Shown: positions 27,615 through 36,077 of the stretch, piece after piece
Layout: every line of letters begins with the position of its first letter
Numbering within the stretch: position 1 is the stretch's first letter
Assembly: GCF_002208135.1 (NCBI RefSeq)
Contig: NZ_CP021646.1
Span: 2,110,001 to 2,174,000 of the forward strand
Length of the DNA stretch: 64,000 bases
Direction of reading: 5' to 3'
From: Pseudoalteromonas piscicida
Lineage (GTDB): Bacteria > Pseudomonadota > Gammaproteobacteria > Enterobacterales > Alteromonadaceae
Position numbers and translations under genes: made by a program
Notes under the pieces: model-generated
Seen by the model: only the letters and a program-made list of their open reading frames with translations
Told to the model about the DNA's origin: nothing
The model's database searches: none

Positions 27615-28043
27615 TTATACGTAGCGGTGACCAGAGACATAAGCATCATGTAAATGCTTATCCAACGCTAACAACACGTTTGCACGACTAATAACCCCAA
27701 GTAAATGTCCTTCATCGTCAACTACCGGGTACACTTTGGGCTTATTGCAAATCATCAAATCTGCCATTTGCACTATGCTGTCTTCACGTTTTACACAAAG
27801 AGGCGCTTTTGTCATCACATCGGACACCACGCTATGAGACTCATTTTGATAGGTCGCCTCTAGCATTTTTTTGAGACAATCCTGCTCAGATAAAAACCCA
27901 ATAACCCGCCTTGATTCGTCTATAACCGGCCCGCCCGACTGGCCGCTTTGTAGCAGCTTCTCTACAGCTGATTCTACGCGCATATCCTGGTTGAATGTTA
28001 CGGGGCGATGATTTAAGTAGTCTGCGACTTTTATTGATTGCAT
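27615..28043 (-). CDS. tandem CBS-domain protein
   Basis: A 142-residue protein made almost entirely of two CBS domains (about 10-65 and 75-135), a Bateman module that usually binds adenosyl nucleotides. Signatures are SGGPVIDESRRVIGFLSEQD and YPVVDDEGHLLGVISR. No catalytic domain is attached, so it is likely a small regulatory protein. The partner is unknown. It is co-directional with hrpA (153 bp apart) and preceded by the asparaginase terminator. Confidence 0.88.
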   Translation of the reverse strand: MQSIKVADYLNHRPVTFNQDMRVESAVEKLLQSGQSGGPVIDESRRVIGFLSEQDCLKKMLEATYQNESHSVVSDVMTKAPLCVKREDSIVQMADLMICNKPKVYPVVDDEGHLLGVISRANVLLALDKHLHDAYVSGHRYV

Positions 28044-28055
28044 TGCTCATCTCCA

Positions 28056-28095
28056 TTAAAAACGCCAGCTATCATGATAATAATAGCTGGCGTTT
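28056..28095 (-). terminator. terminator of asparaginase gene
   Basis: A 13-bp perfect stem (28060-28072 with 28083-28095, arm AAACGCCAGCTAT) is followed on the minus strand by TTAATGG after the TTT end of the arm. It lies 34 bp downstream of the asparaginase-type gene and overlaps nothing else. Confidence 0.82.
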
Positions 28096-28128
28096 GAAGA
28101 ACTTGCTTAGTCTCAACGAAATATTGTT

Positions 28129-29157
28129 TTACTCGCTATAAATACCAACATAGGTCTGTGTTGTTGACGACTTGCTCGCACGATACATCCCCGCGGTATT
28201 AAATGGCATGCTAATATTTCCTTTAGGGTCAACAATGATCACCCCACCCGTGCCACCAATTGGATAAAGCGTATCAAAAATCACTTCTTTTCCCGCTTTT
28301 TCAATCGACTTGTTTTGATAAGCGACACGAGCACAAATATCAGCTGCGACATTATATCGAATAAAATACTCGCCATGTCCCGTTGCTGACACAGCACAAG
28401 AGCGGTTATCCGCAAATGTGCCCGCACCAATCACCGGTGAGTCACCTATCCGTCCGAAGCGTTTAGCCGTCATGCCACCAGTTGACGTTCCAGCCGCTAA
28501 ATTCCCCTGCTTATCGAGTGCGACAGCCCCTACAGTTCCCATCTTATATTGGCTCTCTAATTGTTGGTGTGCCGCCTGATAGTCTTTGGTCGCCGCTTCT
28601 TTCATCTGCAATCGCTTTTTCGCCTTTAGGAGCGATTGATAGCGAGCATCGGTGTCAAAATAGCTGTTTTCCACTAACGTAAAACCGCGTTTCTTAGCAA
28701 AGTCTTCTGCACCTTCACCACTTAGCATGACGTGTACTGAGTGCTGCATCACTTCTTTTGCTAGGTTGATTGGGTTTTTAATGTGCTTCACCCCCGCCAC
28801 AGCGCCCGCTTGGCGATTACGACCATCCATGATTGATGCATCTAGCTCATGTCCTTCATCATAAGTGTACACGGCCCCCTTACCAGCATTAAAAAAAGGC
28901 GAGTCTTCAAGAATATTAATGGCAGCCGTTACCGCATCAAGGCTTTCTCCACCTTGTTCTAGTACCTTATACCCCGCCTCAACGGCTTCTTTTAATTTAG
29001 CTTTGTATTGTTTTTCTTTTTCTGGTGTGAAGTTACTGCGCTCAATCGTACCAGCTCCTCCATGAATGGCGATCGCAAACGGGGGCGCTTTCTCTGCCGC
29101 GACAGCGGCTGTCGTCGACAAGGCTAATAAGGCTGCTAGCAAAGAGTTTTTTTTCAT
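28129..29157 (-). CDS. periplasmic isoaspartyl peptidase / L-asparaginase (Ntn-hydrolase)
   Basis: A 342-residue type-2 asparaginase-family protein with a signal peptide (cleavage near AVAA at 20-21). It is a self-cleaving N-terminal nucleophile hydrolase; the nucleophile is T208 in KMGTVGAVALD, after which the mature beta subunit begins. AIHGGAGTI and the GDSPVIGAGTFAD loop are family signatures, and GTGGVIIVD lies in the beta subunit. It removes isoaspartyl residues from peptides or hydrolyses asparagine. Length matches secreted members. The relative preference for peptides or asparagine cannot be read from sequence. Confidence 0.93.
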   Translation of the reverse strand: MKKNSLLAALLALSTTAAVAAEKAPPFAIAIHGGAGTIERSNFTPEKEKQYKAKLKEAVEAGYKVLEQGGESLDAVTAAINILEDSPFFNAGKGAVYTYDEGHELDASIMDGRNRQAGAVAGVKHIKNPINLAKEVMQHSVHVMLSGEGAEDFAKKRGFTLVENSYFDTDARYQSLLKAKKRLQMKEAATKDYQAAHQQLESQYKMGTVGAVALDKQGNLAAGTSTGGMTAKRFGRIGDSPVIGAGTFADNRSCAVSATGHGEYFIRYNVAADICARVAYQNKSIEKAGKEVIFDTLYPIGGTGGVIIVDPKGNISMPFNTAGMYRASKSSTTQTYVGIYSE

Positions 29158-29353
29158 TTTTATACCTTGGTTCGTTGTTAAACTTCAGCATGAGGTGAAT
29201 TTTAGAACGATGCAAGCTTTCGCGTTAAAATTGTCAAGCTAAGTGATTTACAGTGTGGTTGAAAGAAACTCATGAGCTGCACGACACAACAGCAAATTTG
29301 AATATTTTTCAATCAACTAACGGTTGTTATTTCGACCACAAAATGGAAACATA

Positions 29354-29385
29354 TTTATTACTTTGAAATAACTCAAAGTAATAAA
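29354..29385. promoter_or_regulatory. 13-bp AT-rich perfect inverted repeat before secreted protein gene
   Basis: The arm TTTATTACTTTGA (29354-29366) is exactly complementary to 29373-29385, with a 6-nt spacer. It lies 25 bp upstream of the ATG at 29411. It could be an operator or a hairpin in the 5' leader that influences translation. No known family site is recognised. Confidence 0.5.
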
Positions 29386-29410
29386 ATAACGAAATTCGAC
29401 AGGAATCGAT

Positions 29411-29893
29411 ATGAAAAACATTCTAAAAATTGCAGCTTTTAGCACACTACTACTTGGAACTGCTCAAGCCGCTGCTACTCAAGAGCAAATTAAAGTTGTT
29501 GATTACAACACTTTTTATGACACCCAAGTCAACAATGTTGACTGCGGTGGCTACTGGGATGAGCGACGTGTGTGGGTATGTGACTACCGTACGGAGCTCG
29601 TTGATGTGAGTTATAAGACTTGTCACTACAAATTAATAGCAGGAGAACCTTACGGTCCCTATACTTTATGGCAAACTAAAACCGTACTCGCGACACAAAG
29701 CTGCCCCGGAGGTTGGACTATTCCTCATCCAATCCCAAACTATCAGGTGCCTGGAGGTGCCTATGTTCATCAACATGATACTTTTTCAACTCAACAAGAA
29801 GAACGCCGAGTAGCGTATAACTGTCGTTGGGAAACACGCTCGGTTTGGATCCCTCGAGGCGGTTCATACTGTCCTATTCCAAACGCTAAGTAA
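29411..29893 (+). CDS. secreted six-cysteine, Trp/Tyr-rich protein of unknown function
   Basis: I do not recognise this 160-residue protein. A signal peptide ends AQA (residue 20). The mature part has six cysteines (45, 57, 71, 98, 138, 154), an even number suggesting disulfides. It also has a repeated motif: W49-D-E-R-x-V-W55 near the start and W140-E-T-R-x-V-W146 near the end. A Pro/Gly-rich middle (CPGGWTIPHPIPN) links the halves. The internal similarity suggests two small duplicated units. The start is ATG with AGGA upstream. A perfect inverted repeat precedes it. It is not in an obvious operon. Confidence 0.8.
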   Translation: MKNILKIAAFSTLLLGTAQAAATQEQIKVVDYNTFYDTQVNNVDCGGYWDERRVWVCDYRTELVDVSYKTCHYKLIAGEPYGPYTLWQTKTVLATQSCPGGWTIPHPIPNYQVPGGAYVHQHDTFSTQQEERRVAYNCRWETRSVWIPRGGSYCPIPNAK

Positions 29894-29938
29894 TACCAAT
29901 TTGTCTTAATACTTGCTCAATTTGAAGGTGCAAATTGG
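29894..29938. repeat. imperfect inverted repeat after secreted protein gene
   Basis: ACCAATTTG (29894-29902) and its complement CAAATTGGT (29930-29938) flank a 27-nt centre. There is no T run, so it is a poor terminator. Short ACCAATT-type dyads are frequent between genes of this genus in my recollection, so it may be a dispersed repeat; unconfirmed. Confidence 0.35.
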
Positions 29939-29962
29939 TGTAGCACTTATAAAATAGCATCC

Positions 29963-29991
29963 ACAAAAAAGCGCTTCCTCTGGAAGCGCTT
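29963..29991 (-). terminator. terminator of sapC-like gene
   Basis: A 10-bp stem AAGCGCTTCC / GGAAGCGCTT (29969-29978 with 29982-29991) has a 3-nt loop and is followed on the minus strand by TTTTTTG. It lies 30 bp after the SapC stop. Confidence 0.88.
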
Positions 29992-30020
29992 CTATCGAAT
30001 CATTCTATATCTAAACGCGA

Positions 30021-30731
30021 TTAGCTCGCTTCGCGCTGTGCCTTCATGCGAGCAAGGCGCGCTACTTGATGTGTAGAAGTTAAGAATGCGAAGATTGGAG
30101 CTAAATAACCGCGTTTACGTAGCTCTAGGAAATCTTCGTCACCTAATTCATTTAACTTACGCTCATCCACAAGGTAGATACCGTTGATGTCTTTTTTCTC
30201 ACCACGGATTTCTACCGTTAGTGTTTGTTGAACTAGAAGCTCTTTGTCAGCAAGATACTGAGTAAACGCTTCAGTTACGCGAGCAAACTCAACATAGCTA
30301 ACTAACGCTTCTTTACGACGACCTAGATATTCAGTTTCTTTACCGTCTTCGAAAAGCGCATTGCCTTCTTCTTCACCGACTAGCGGACTTGCTTCATCAA
30401 TAACAATACCAAACTGATCTTGCTCAGGGTGCTTAACCAAACCAAACGGGTAACGTGCTGCGGCCATTGGCACAAAGCTGCCAGTCCACTTGTCACCGTC
30501 TACAAATAAGTTTTCACCTGGCTGAAGACCAAACATAGCAACCGCTTGAAATTGACCTGACTCAGTGTTCTTAACAAACGCCATTGGGAATTCTGTCGCT
30601 ACACGCGCAAACTCATGCGCTACCACAGGCATTAAGTGCTGAGTTTTAAGGAAATCAACGTTCACGCCATTTTTTACTTTGATGTTAGCGTGCTTTTCGT
30701 TGTGTAAAGGCTGCACTTGTTGTTCCGCCAT
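30021..30731 (-). CDS. SapC-family protein of the TonB receptor/halogenase locus
   Basis: A 236-residue soluble protein of the SapC family. Typical features are MPVVAHEFARVATEFPMAF, GENLFVDGDKWTGSFVPMAAARYPF, LVGEEEGNALF and a KDINGIYLVDERKL stretch. The name comes from a Campylobacter surface-array gene and says little about activity. In Alteromonadales and Caulobacterales this family recurs beside TonB-dependent receptors and tryptophan-halogenase-like proteins in sugar loci, as here. It has no signal peptide. The gene has its own start and terminator, so it forms a separate transcript divergent from the DUF6445 gene. Confidence 0.88.
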   Translation of the reverse strand: MAEQQVQPLHNEKHANIKVKNGVNVDFLKTQHLMPVVAHEFARVATEFPMAFVKNTESGQFQAVAMFGLQPGENLFVDGDKWTGSFVPMAAARYPFGLVKHPEQDQFGIVIDEASPLVGEEEGNALFEDGKETEYLGRRKEALVSYVEFARVTEAFTQYLADKELLVQQTLTVEIRGEKKDINGIYLVDERKLNELGDEDFLELRKRGYLAPIFAFLTSTHQVARLARMKAQREAS

Positions 30732-30772
30732 AATACTGCTCCATTATTTTACGTATTTGTTACTTTATTTAT

Positions 30773-30802
30773 TGCCCCTAAGGCTAGCGTTTTTCGGGGC
30801 AA
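30773..30802 (-). promoter_or_regulatory. short hairpin in sapC leader
   Basis: TTGCCCC pairs with GGGGCAA (7 bp, 17-nt loop) starting about 42 nt upstream of the sapC-like ATG. It could be part of the leader RNA. No riboswitch class is recognised. Confidence 0.3.
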
Positions 30803-30945
30803 ATTGGAAGTTAAATATTTATGAGAAGAGATACCGCTAACTATGGCAACTAAAAACCAAATAATGACCTCGCCTATATTCTTGAATATCTGTCTAGAAA
30901 TCAATCTAAACGCATCGCGCGAATCACTGACTAAAGAAGTAAAGA

Positions 30946-30981
30946 AATATATTAAACTCTTAGTTAAGAGTTTGATATATT
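30946..30981. promoter_or_regulatory. 36-bp quasi-palindrome upstream of DUF6445 gene
   Basis: Two 17-bp arms (30946-30962 and 30965-30981) are complementary at 16 positions, with the remaining pair G-T like, and are separated by 2 bp. The core reads AAACTCTTA-GT-TAAGAGTTT. It lies 40 bp before the DUF6445 ATG in the divergent region with sapC. It differs from the LacI-type 14-mer, so it may bind another regulator or form a strong leader hairpin. Confidence 0.6.
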
Positions 30982-31021
30982 GATGGTCTTGCCAACTTCC
31001 CTAGTGTAAAAAGAGAGCTAA

Positions 31022-31762
31022 ATGAACGAAGCAATTAAACAACATATAAAATCTATTGAAAAGGTTGAACCCATTCAATTGTCGCCTTGTGAAAGAGACA
31101 CACCGATGATTTATATGGACTTTGGCAATATGAGCACAGTGTGGAAACAGCAAGCGCCAAGTTATCGTCCTGATTGGGTAAAACCGATAAACAGTTATCC
31201 AGGCTTATGGGCTCGAGTTTCAAATGACTATTTTGAATTTGTTAAGGAATTAGCACTTAAACTGGCTCCTTATTTTGGTGCATCACCATCGCTAGAATCA
31301 ATTAAACGTATCAGCTGCAATTATGCAATTGCCACCAAATCAAATGAAGAACTTCATGCATATCAAACAATTCCACACTTCGATAACTTAAACTCAAACC
31401 AAATAGCATTGGTTCATTACCTTTGTGGTGGTGAATTTGGCGGGACTGGCTTTTACCAACACAAATCGACGGGAGTGAAGGAAGTTATCAGTGCAAATCA
31501 TGACCGCTATCGAGATCACTTAGATATTGAGCTGTCACAAGGTGGCTACAAAGAAAAACAATATATCTCCAGTCACCATCCACTTTTTGACAGAACTCAT
31601 TATATCGAAGCTAAGTTTGGCCGCATCGTGGCTTTCCCTAGCACTCGACTTCATTCAGCGTGTCTCGCGGAATCGCAACTGAGCTCAGACGCAATATTGG
31701 ATGGACGTTTAACGATTACGAGCTTTATTATTTTTGACCGACGTGAGCTACCGAACGTTTAA
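31022..31762 (+). CDS. DUF6445 protein, possible Fe(II)/2-oxoglutarate oxygenase fold
   Basis: A 246-residue cytoplasmic protein that I place in DUF6445. In order it shows H119-F-D121 in TIPHFDNLN, a glycine-rich turn (CGGEFGGTGFYQHK), H211 in FPSTRLHSAC and R229 in DGRLTITSFI. The HxD...H plus arginine spacing and the jelly-roll-like strand pattern resemble Fe(II)/2-oxoglutarate oxygenases. This is my inference; no assay is implied. The start ATG follows GAGAGC. The gene's 3' end overlaps the convergent halogenase-like gene by 35 bp. Its place between SapC and the halogenase links it to the TonB receptor locus. Confidence 0.75.
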   Translation: MNEAIKQHIKSIEKVEPIQLSPCERDTPMIYMDFGNMSTVWKQQAPSYRPDWVKPINSYPGLWARVSNDYFEFVKELALKLAPYFGASPSLESIKRISCNYAIATKSNEELHAYQTIPHFDNLNSNQIALVHYLCGGEFGGTGFYQHKSTGVKEVISANHDRYRDHLDIELSQGGYKEKQYISSHHPLFDRTHYIEAKFGRIVAFPSTRLHSACLAESQLSSDAILDGRLTITSFIIFDRRELPNV

Positions 31763-33284
31763 TATGCTCTAAGGTTTCTCTGTGCCCTCGTAAGTTATTA
31801 CTGCAATAGCTTACTCCTTTCTGAATATCCTCCAATAGCTTCGATAATGCACTAGCCTCTCCCGAAGGCGGCTGGATCGAAAGGTGGGTATAATAATTCA
31901 TGCCGTATAGAACATAGAGATAGTTGCTGACACGAAACAGATCTAAATTGGAACGGAAGTCGAATTGAGAAGGAATTTTAGCACGCCAAAGTTGTAGCTT
32001 TTCTTTTAACTCATTCGATAACGAGTTTTCATTTCTATTGTCAATCCAAAAAGCGCTATCATCTCTTTTTGATAAATAATAATGAAGTTTAATGAAGTCG
32101 GTCGTTGACTCCCACATCTGCGTAACATCTTCATTGAAACGCTTTTGCCTAAGTTTAATATTTTCTACATCACTCGGAAAAGCCTCTGCAAACATCCTTG
32201 CTGTAACATCAAACATAAGCAAACCTGTAGCTTCTAATGGCTCTACAAACCCTTGTGATAGCCCCATGGCAACACAATTATTTATCCATGGCGTTTGCTG
32301 GTATCCAACCTTCATTGGCAATTTTCGAACTTGGCTGAGCATCATACTATCGTCTATATAATTCAGTAAGGTAGATCTCGCACTCTCCTCTGTTTGATAC
32401 TTGCTGGAATAAACATACCCTATTCCTCTGCGTGTTGTTAAGCCTATATCCCAAATCCACCCGTATTTTTGGGCGGTTGAAGTCGTGTAAGGTTTGATCG
32501 TGGCATTTGGAGTATCATAATCAACTTGAACAGCCAACGCGGTGTCTGCTAAAAGCTCACTCCCTTTATCAATAAACTTCCCTCCAAGTGACTGTTCAAT
32601 CAGTAACGATTGAAATCCGGAACAATCAACAAAGAAATCTCCCTTCACTCTTTCACCATTGTCGAGTTCTAAAGACTCGATAAAGTGCTCTTCATTTAAG
32701 TTGGCCTTTGTGACACTACACTTAAGATTCTTAACGCCAAGCTTGTGTATTGCATGCTGACGCAGGAGCTCTGTAAATTTACCAGCATCAAGATGATAGG
32801 CATAATTAAAGAGTCCTGAAAACTCTTTATCTGATAACCGTTTTGGTGGTAATGCTTTTTCACAAATATACGACTGTACCGATACTAAATCTGCATACTT
32901 TTTGCTGGCTAAATCTTTATTTAATAACCAATGAGGTGTTACATCAAAAGGGCGAATATTTGGGAAATCAAAAAGGTGATGATAAAAATCTTCTCCTACT
33001 GCTGATGGATTATGACACCAATTCACGAATTTAATACTATGTTTGAAAGTGACATCACATTGACCTATAAAATCACTTTCTTTTATTCCAAAGTATTTTA
33101 GCGTGTCTTTGATTACAGGGACGGTTCCTTCTCCAACTCCGATGGTCGGAATATCGGGCGAGTCTAATAAAGTAATTGAAATATTGTCATTTTCATTAGG
33201 GTTTAATTTTTTGGCAATATGACATGCAGCAATCCATCCAGCCGTCCCACCACCAACGATTACGACCTTGCTAATTTCTTTCAA
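31728..33284 (-). CDS. flavin-dependent tryptophan-halogenase-like protein, TTG start
   Basis: A 518-residue member of the flavin-dependent halogenase family. The FAD-binding GxGxxG is GGGTAG (11-16). A lysine in TFKHSIKFVNW (81) sits where halogenases have their catalytic lysine. The active-site glutamate region is FVEPLEATG. The diagnostic WxWxIP motif is present as W276-I-W-D-I-G281, with glycine replacing proline. The start is a TTG with AGG 8 nt upstream. It is 103 bp downstream of the TonB receptor gene, with a hairpin in between, so it may be the attenuated second gene of that operon. Halogenation is not proven for this branch; the substrate is unknown. Confidence 0.88.
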   Translation of the reverse strand: MKEISKVVIVGGGTAGWIAACHIAKKLNPNENDNISITLLDSPDIPTIGVGEGTVPVIKDTLKYFGIKESDFIGQCDVTFKHSIKFVNWCHNPSAVGEDFYHHLFDFPNIRPFDVTPHWLLNKDLASKKYADLVSVQSYICEKALPPKRLSDKEFSGLFNYAYHLDAGKFTELLRQHAIHKLGVKNLKCSVTKANLNEEHFIESLELDNGERVKGDFFVDCSGFQSLLIEQSLGGKFIDKGSELLADTALAVQVDYDTPNATIKPYTTSTAQKYGWIWDIGLTTRRGIGYVYSSKYQTEESARSTLLNYIDDSMMLSQVRKLPMKVGYQQTPWINNCVAMGLSQGFVEPLEATGLLMFDVTARMFAEAFPSDVENIKLRQKRFNEDVTQMWESTTDFIKLHYYLSKRDDSAFWIDNRNENSLSNELKEKLQLWRAKIPSQFDFRSNLDLFRVSNYLYVLYGMNYYTHLSIQPPSGEASALSKLLEDIQKGVSYCSNNLRGHRETLEHIKRSVAHVGQK

Positions 33285-33346
33285 ATTAATTACCTACGAA
33301 ACATAGTAAAACATCAAAATCGAATTTCTATAGTACTAAATAGAAA

Positions 33347-33367
33347 GAAGCCCCATATAGGGGCTTC
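33347..33367 (-). terminator. intercistronic hairpin between receptor and halogenase genes
   Basis: An 8-bp GC-rich stem GAAGCCCC / GGGGCTTC with a 5-nt loop lies 21 bp after the receptor stop and 63 bp before the halogenase start. On the minus strand the following run is TTTCTATTT, only partly T-rich. It could be a partial terminator or protect the receptor mRNA 3' end. Confidence 0.55.
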
Positions 33368-33387
33368 CCTTAATAGTATGCTAAATC

Positions 33388-36021
33388 TTAAAAGCGGAAA
33401 TCAACACCAAGAGAGTATCTAGCATCCCCTTTATATGACCAAGCAGCATAGCCATCTCGAATTGAAGCCTTAGTTCCAGCTGGGAACTCAGCGGCACCGT
33501 ACTGCACACTATCTTCCTCAGTTAAATTCACAGCTGCAAAACGTAGCGTAATTGCATCAGTAACATTGTAACTTGCGGTTAAATCGAGTGATCCATAGTC
33601 ATCGTGCATACGGTTACCGTAGAAGCCTGTCTCACGGATCATATACTTAGAACGCCAGTTGTAAGCAAGTCTTACGCTTACATCATCTTGCTCATAATAC
33701 GCAACCGCATTGATTGTGTTTTCAGAACTATCTGAGAATAAGCCTACAGCATCAGAGAAGTTCGACTCATCAACAGAACCGTCAGCATAGGTGTAGTTGA
33801 ATAGCGTGCCAAATCCACCACCTAGCTCGTGCTGAACTTGGAATTCAAAACCAAGAATATCACCACCATCACCATCAACCTGAGTGTTTACCTGCCAGTT
33901 ATCTTGACCAGTCACAGGGTCAACAATTCCAACCGATTGGTTCAACGTAGTTTCACTAGTCGTAAAGTTACTGACATCTTTGTAGAACAACGTAATTGCA
34001 ACCATATTTGCATCACCGTAGTAATACTCATATCCTAGGTCAGCTTGAGTAGCTTTAAACGGCTTAAGGTTAGGGTTACCCTTTGTAAGCGTCTCATTAC
34101 CGCGCTGAGTATCGCCATAACCTGCAATCTGCGTCGCTGCAAACATATCGTTGTAGTTAGGACGAGAGATAACTTGTGCTAGAGAAACACGTACAATGCT
34201 ATCTTCACTTAAGTCGTAGGCTAAGTTAAAGCTAGGTAAGATTTCGCTGTAATCACCTTTATCTTTAACAATGCTTGAGCTCAGACCATTGTTTTGACCA
34301 ATACCATTTGGATCAACAAAACCTGGCATAGGCGCAAAGTATTTAGATGATGCATCTGTTGACACATATCTCAAACCAAAATTACCTCTGTAATTTTCGC
34401 CTGAATAATTAGCCATTAAATAGATAGCTAAGTTTTCTTCTTCAACCGTAGAATAACCTGAACGATCATGGTACCAAGTACCAAAAGTTGCTTCTGCATT
34501 TGCTCTCATAGCATTTATATCTGGCGTTGGGATTACAACATTTGCATCCGTACCAGAAGTTTCACTACCAGTCCAAAATTGTGTTGGATCGATGATATTG
34601 TGTGCATTATGCGTAGGACGGTATGAATCTCGCACTACTTCATGATCGGTCCAACGAACACCTGCTTTTATTGACGTAACATAATCATGATCTAGATTGT
34701 AGGTAAGGTCTGCTTGGAAATATGTTTCTTCATCTTTATTTGGTGCTTTTTGAGAAGCCCAATTTTGTAGACCTCGATCGTCCCAACTTGGATCAAACTC
34801 TGAAATATTCCAGCCGCCTTTTGGCAGATTTACCGAAGACACCTTTCCTGAGTTATCTAAAACTAAACCGTTAAGATCTGCCGCAGTTCCTAAGTATGCT
34901 GCGTGGTTTATTGTTAAATCCGTTCCACCTTCAGCTGAAGTTGAGCCTAAACGAGTCTCAACCTTAAAGTTGTCACCATGATAGTTATAGGCTAAATCAA
35001 TAACTTCAGATTCCATCGAAGCAAAACGAGCAAACGTTTGTAAGAATGCACGGTTTGGCGCTGGATTCTCTGCTGTGTTCGAACGAACAGTACAGACATC
35101 TGACACTGCGATTTTTTTCTCACAGTTATTCAAGTTTGTGAATAAGAAAATACTGTTGTTAGCGTTATCAGCTTCTAGCTCTAATCCTAGGTAATGTAGG
35201 ACAAACTCTGAATTTTCTGTTGGTGCGTACTGTGCGGTGATATCGATAGAAGTTCTTTCACGCTGCTGTTCGAAATAGTTTACTGACTCCGCACCATCCC
35301 AACCATACGACGCTTCATTTCCACGACGTACATATGTAGAGTCTTCATACGCAACCGCACCCATCACACCAAAAGTTTCATCAGCATTTTTCCAGCTGTA
35401 AAGCGCTGATAAACCAGGATCTGTCTCTTCAGATTCTGTTGAATAGTCACCTTCAATAGAGAAAAAAGCTGAGTTTGAGTCCAGATCTAGTGGTTTTCGA
35501 GTTTTAACGTTAACAGTACCACCTACACCGCCTTCGACTAAATCGGCCTGTGAAGACTTAAATACTTCGATAGCGCTTATTAATTGAGGTGGTAACAATG
35601 TATAGTTGAAGCTTCTATCGATTGCTTGTTGGTCATACCAACCAGTCGACGCAACAGACTGACCATTTAGAGTAGTCAGTGTTAATTGGTTTGAAGCACC
35701 TCGGATGGATACTTGTTGACCTTGTCCAAATTGACGGTTTACTGCAACACCTGGAATGCGACCAAGAGCTTCACCTACATCGCTGTCAGGAAACTTGCCG
35801 ATATCTTCTGCAGATACGGCGTCAACAACACTCGTTGCAAAACGCTTGGTATTAATAGATTCTTTTAAAGAACGGCGAATACCGCGAACTTCAATGACTT
35901 CTACGTTTTCTTGTACTTGATTTTGACTTTCTTCTGCAACTACAACGCCTGAAAAGCCCGCACCTAGTGCGATGCTGACGTTAACTGCAAGTAAGCTTTT
36001 TTTGAAATTATTAGCTAACAC
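33388..36021 (-). CDS. TonB-dependent outer-membrane receptor (carbohydrate-type), GTG start
   Basis: An 877-residue receptor with signal peptide (hydrophobic run then VVVAEE). A TonB-box-like EVIEVRG is near residue 43. The plug domain has DVGEALGRIPGVAVNRQFG and VSIRGAS, and the beta-barrel ends in the aromatic strand YSLGVDFRF. The N-terminal IRRSLKESINTKR stretch is typical of sugar-linked receptors in Alteromonadales and Caulobacter. The GTG start has AAGGGG 8 nt upstream. Two copies of a LacI-type dyad lie 57 and 370 bp upstream. The imported ligand is unknown; a glucose-containing saccharide is an inference from the linked pgi and zwf genes. Confidence 0.94.
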   Translation of the reverse strand: MLANNFKKSLLAVNVSIALGAGFSGVVVAEESQNQVQENVEVIEVRGIRRSLKESINTKRFATSVVDAVSAEDIGKFPDSDVGEALGRIPGVAVNRQFGQGQQVSIRGASNQLTLTTLNGQSVASTGWYDQQAIDRSFNYTLLPPQLISAIEVFKSSQADLVEGGVGGTVNVKTRKPLDLDSNSAFFSIEGDYSTESEETDPGLSALYSWKNADETFGVMGAVAYEDSTYVRRGNEASYGWDGAESVNYFEQQRERTSIDITAQYAPTENSEFVLHYLGLELEADNANNSIFLFTNLNNCEKKIAVSDVCTVRSNTAENPAPNRAFLQTFARFASMESEVIDLAYNYHGDNFKVETRLGSTSAEGGTDLTINHAAYLGTAADLNGLVLDNSGKVSSVNLPKGGWNISEFDPSWDDRGLQNWASQKAPNKDEETYFQADLTYNLDHDYVTSIKAGVRWTDHEVVRDSYRPTHNAHNIIDPTQFWTGSETSGTDANVVIPTPDINAMRANAEATFGTWYHDRSGYSTVEEENLAIYLMANYSGENYRGNFGLRYVSTDASSKYFAPMPGFVDPNGIGQNNGLSSSIVKDKGDYSEILPSFNLAYDLSEDSIVRVSLAQVISRPNYNDMFAATQIAGYGDTQRGNETLTKGNPNLKPFKATQADLGYEYYYGDANMVAITLFYKDVSNFTTSETTLNQSVGIVDPVTGQDNWQVNTQVDGDGGDILGFEFQVQHELGGGFGTLFNYTYADGSVDESNFSDAVGLFSDSSENTINAVAYYEQDDVSVRLAYNWRSKYMIRETGFYGNRMHDDYGSLDLTASYNVTDAITLRFAAVNLTEEDSVQYGAAEFPAGTKASIRDGYAAWSYKGDARYSLGVDFRF

Positions 36022-36077
36022 AGGATTCCCCTTGAATCATTTTGTTGGTTTTTTAAATCACTTCTGCCCAGTGATGA

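Noticed and set aside
30021..30731. SapC as an antimicrobial peptide transporter subunit
   Set aside because: That SapC (enteric sapABCDF) is a membrane permease; this protein has no membrane helix and matches the unrelated SapC family of TonB receptor loci.
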